Origin: Candidatus Alcyoniella australis
GTDB lineage: Bacteria > Lernaellota > Lernaellaia > JAVCCG01 > Alcyoniellaceae
DNA length: 24,805 nt
Assembly (NCBI GenBank): GCA_030765605.1
Contig: JAVCCG010000140.1
Location: 1-24,805 of the forward strand
Reading direction: 5' to 3'
In this document: piece by piece, positions 24,788 to 24,805 of the stretch
How the letters are laid out: each line of letters starts with the position of its first letter
How positions within the stretch are numbered: the stretch's first letter is position 1
The notes under the pieces: generated by a model
What the model saw: only the letters and a program-made list of their open reading frames with translations
Databases searched by the model: none
What the model was told of the DNA's origin: nothing
Program-made: the position numbers and the translations under genes

Positions 24788-24805
24788 GAGAACCGTCCAC
24801 TAAAC

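Overview
The window looks like a chromosomal piece of a high-GC, Gram-negative bacterium of the broad deltaproteobacterial grade (Myxococcota or Lernaellota-like). This is an inference. It rests on lipoproteins and a LysM envelope protein, a gingipain-like peptidase with MopE-type CDGIDNDCDG metal-binding repeats and an Asp-rich CGC tail, a Hanks-type kinase, and a propeptide-bearing HslV. No rRNA or tRNA gene was seen, so the taxon is not fixed.

Left half (1-14609, all on the minus strand, read right to left): a C25 family peptidase; a tail-anchored Ser/Thr kinase; a two-gene envelope operon (TPR lipoprotein, then LysM protein) with a clear sigma-70 promoter and an intrinsic terminator; then a tightly packed housekeeping operon dprA-topA-trmFO-xerC-hslV-hslU-argF, followed by a gene cut by the window edge. 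Several junctions are stop/start overlaps. The order dprA-topA-trmFO-xerC-hslV-hslU matches the Bacillus subtilis order, with argF where codY would be.

Middle (14762-17696): a cobalamin-type radical SAM protein (plus) converges with, and overlaps by 14 nt, a two-PAS-domain protein without an output domain (minus). That gene diverges from a long-chain flavodoxin (plus). The 180-bp divergent region carries a dyad operator candidate and an FNR/CRP-type half-site pair.

17697-18207 has no credible gene. It is packed with perfect inverted repeats and contains two copies of a pair of 28-bp hairpin units whose stems differ by compensatory changes. This is the most unusual feature of the window.

Right part (18208-23690, plus): a YycJ/WalJ-like metallo-hydrolase, then purB-purF-pyrE (purine and pyrimidine synthesis), translationally linked to an unknown lipoprotein and followed by an unknown two-TM coiled-coil protein. 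The last 1.1 kb (23691-24805) is a scrap zone: the 3' end of a DUF1566-type surface protein gene, a frameshifted Cys/His-motif gene of phage type, and the tail of an IS3-family transposase.

All names are from sequence reading and family memory; no search was run.
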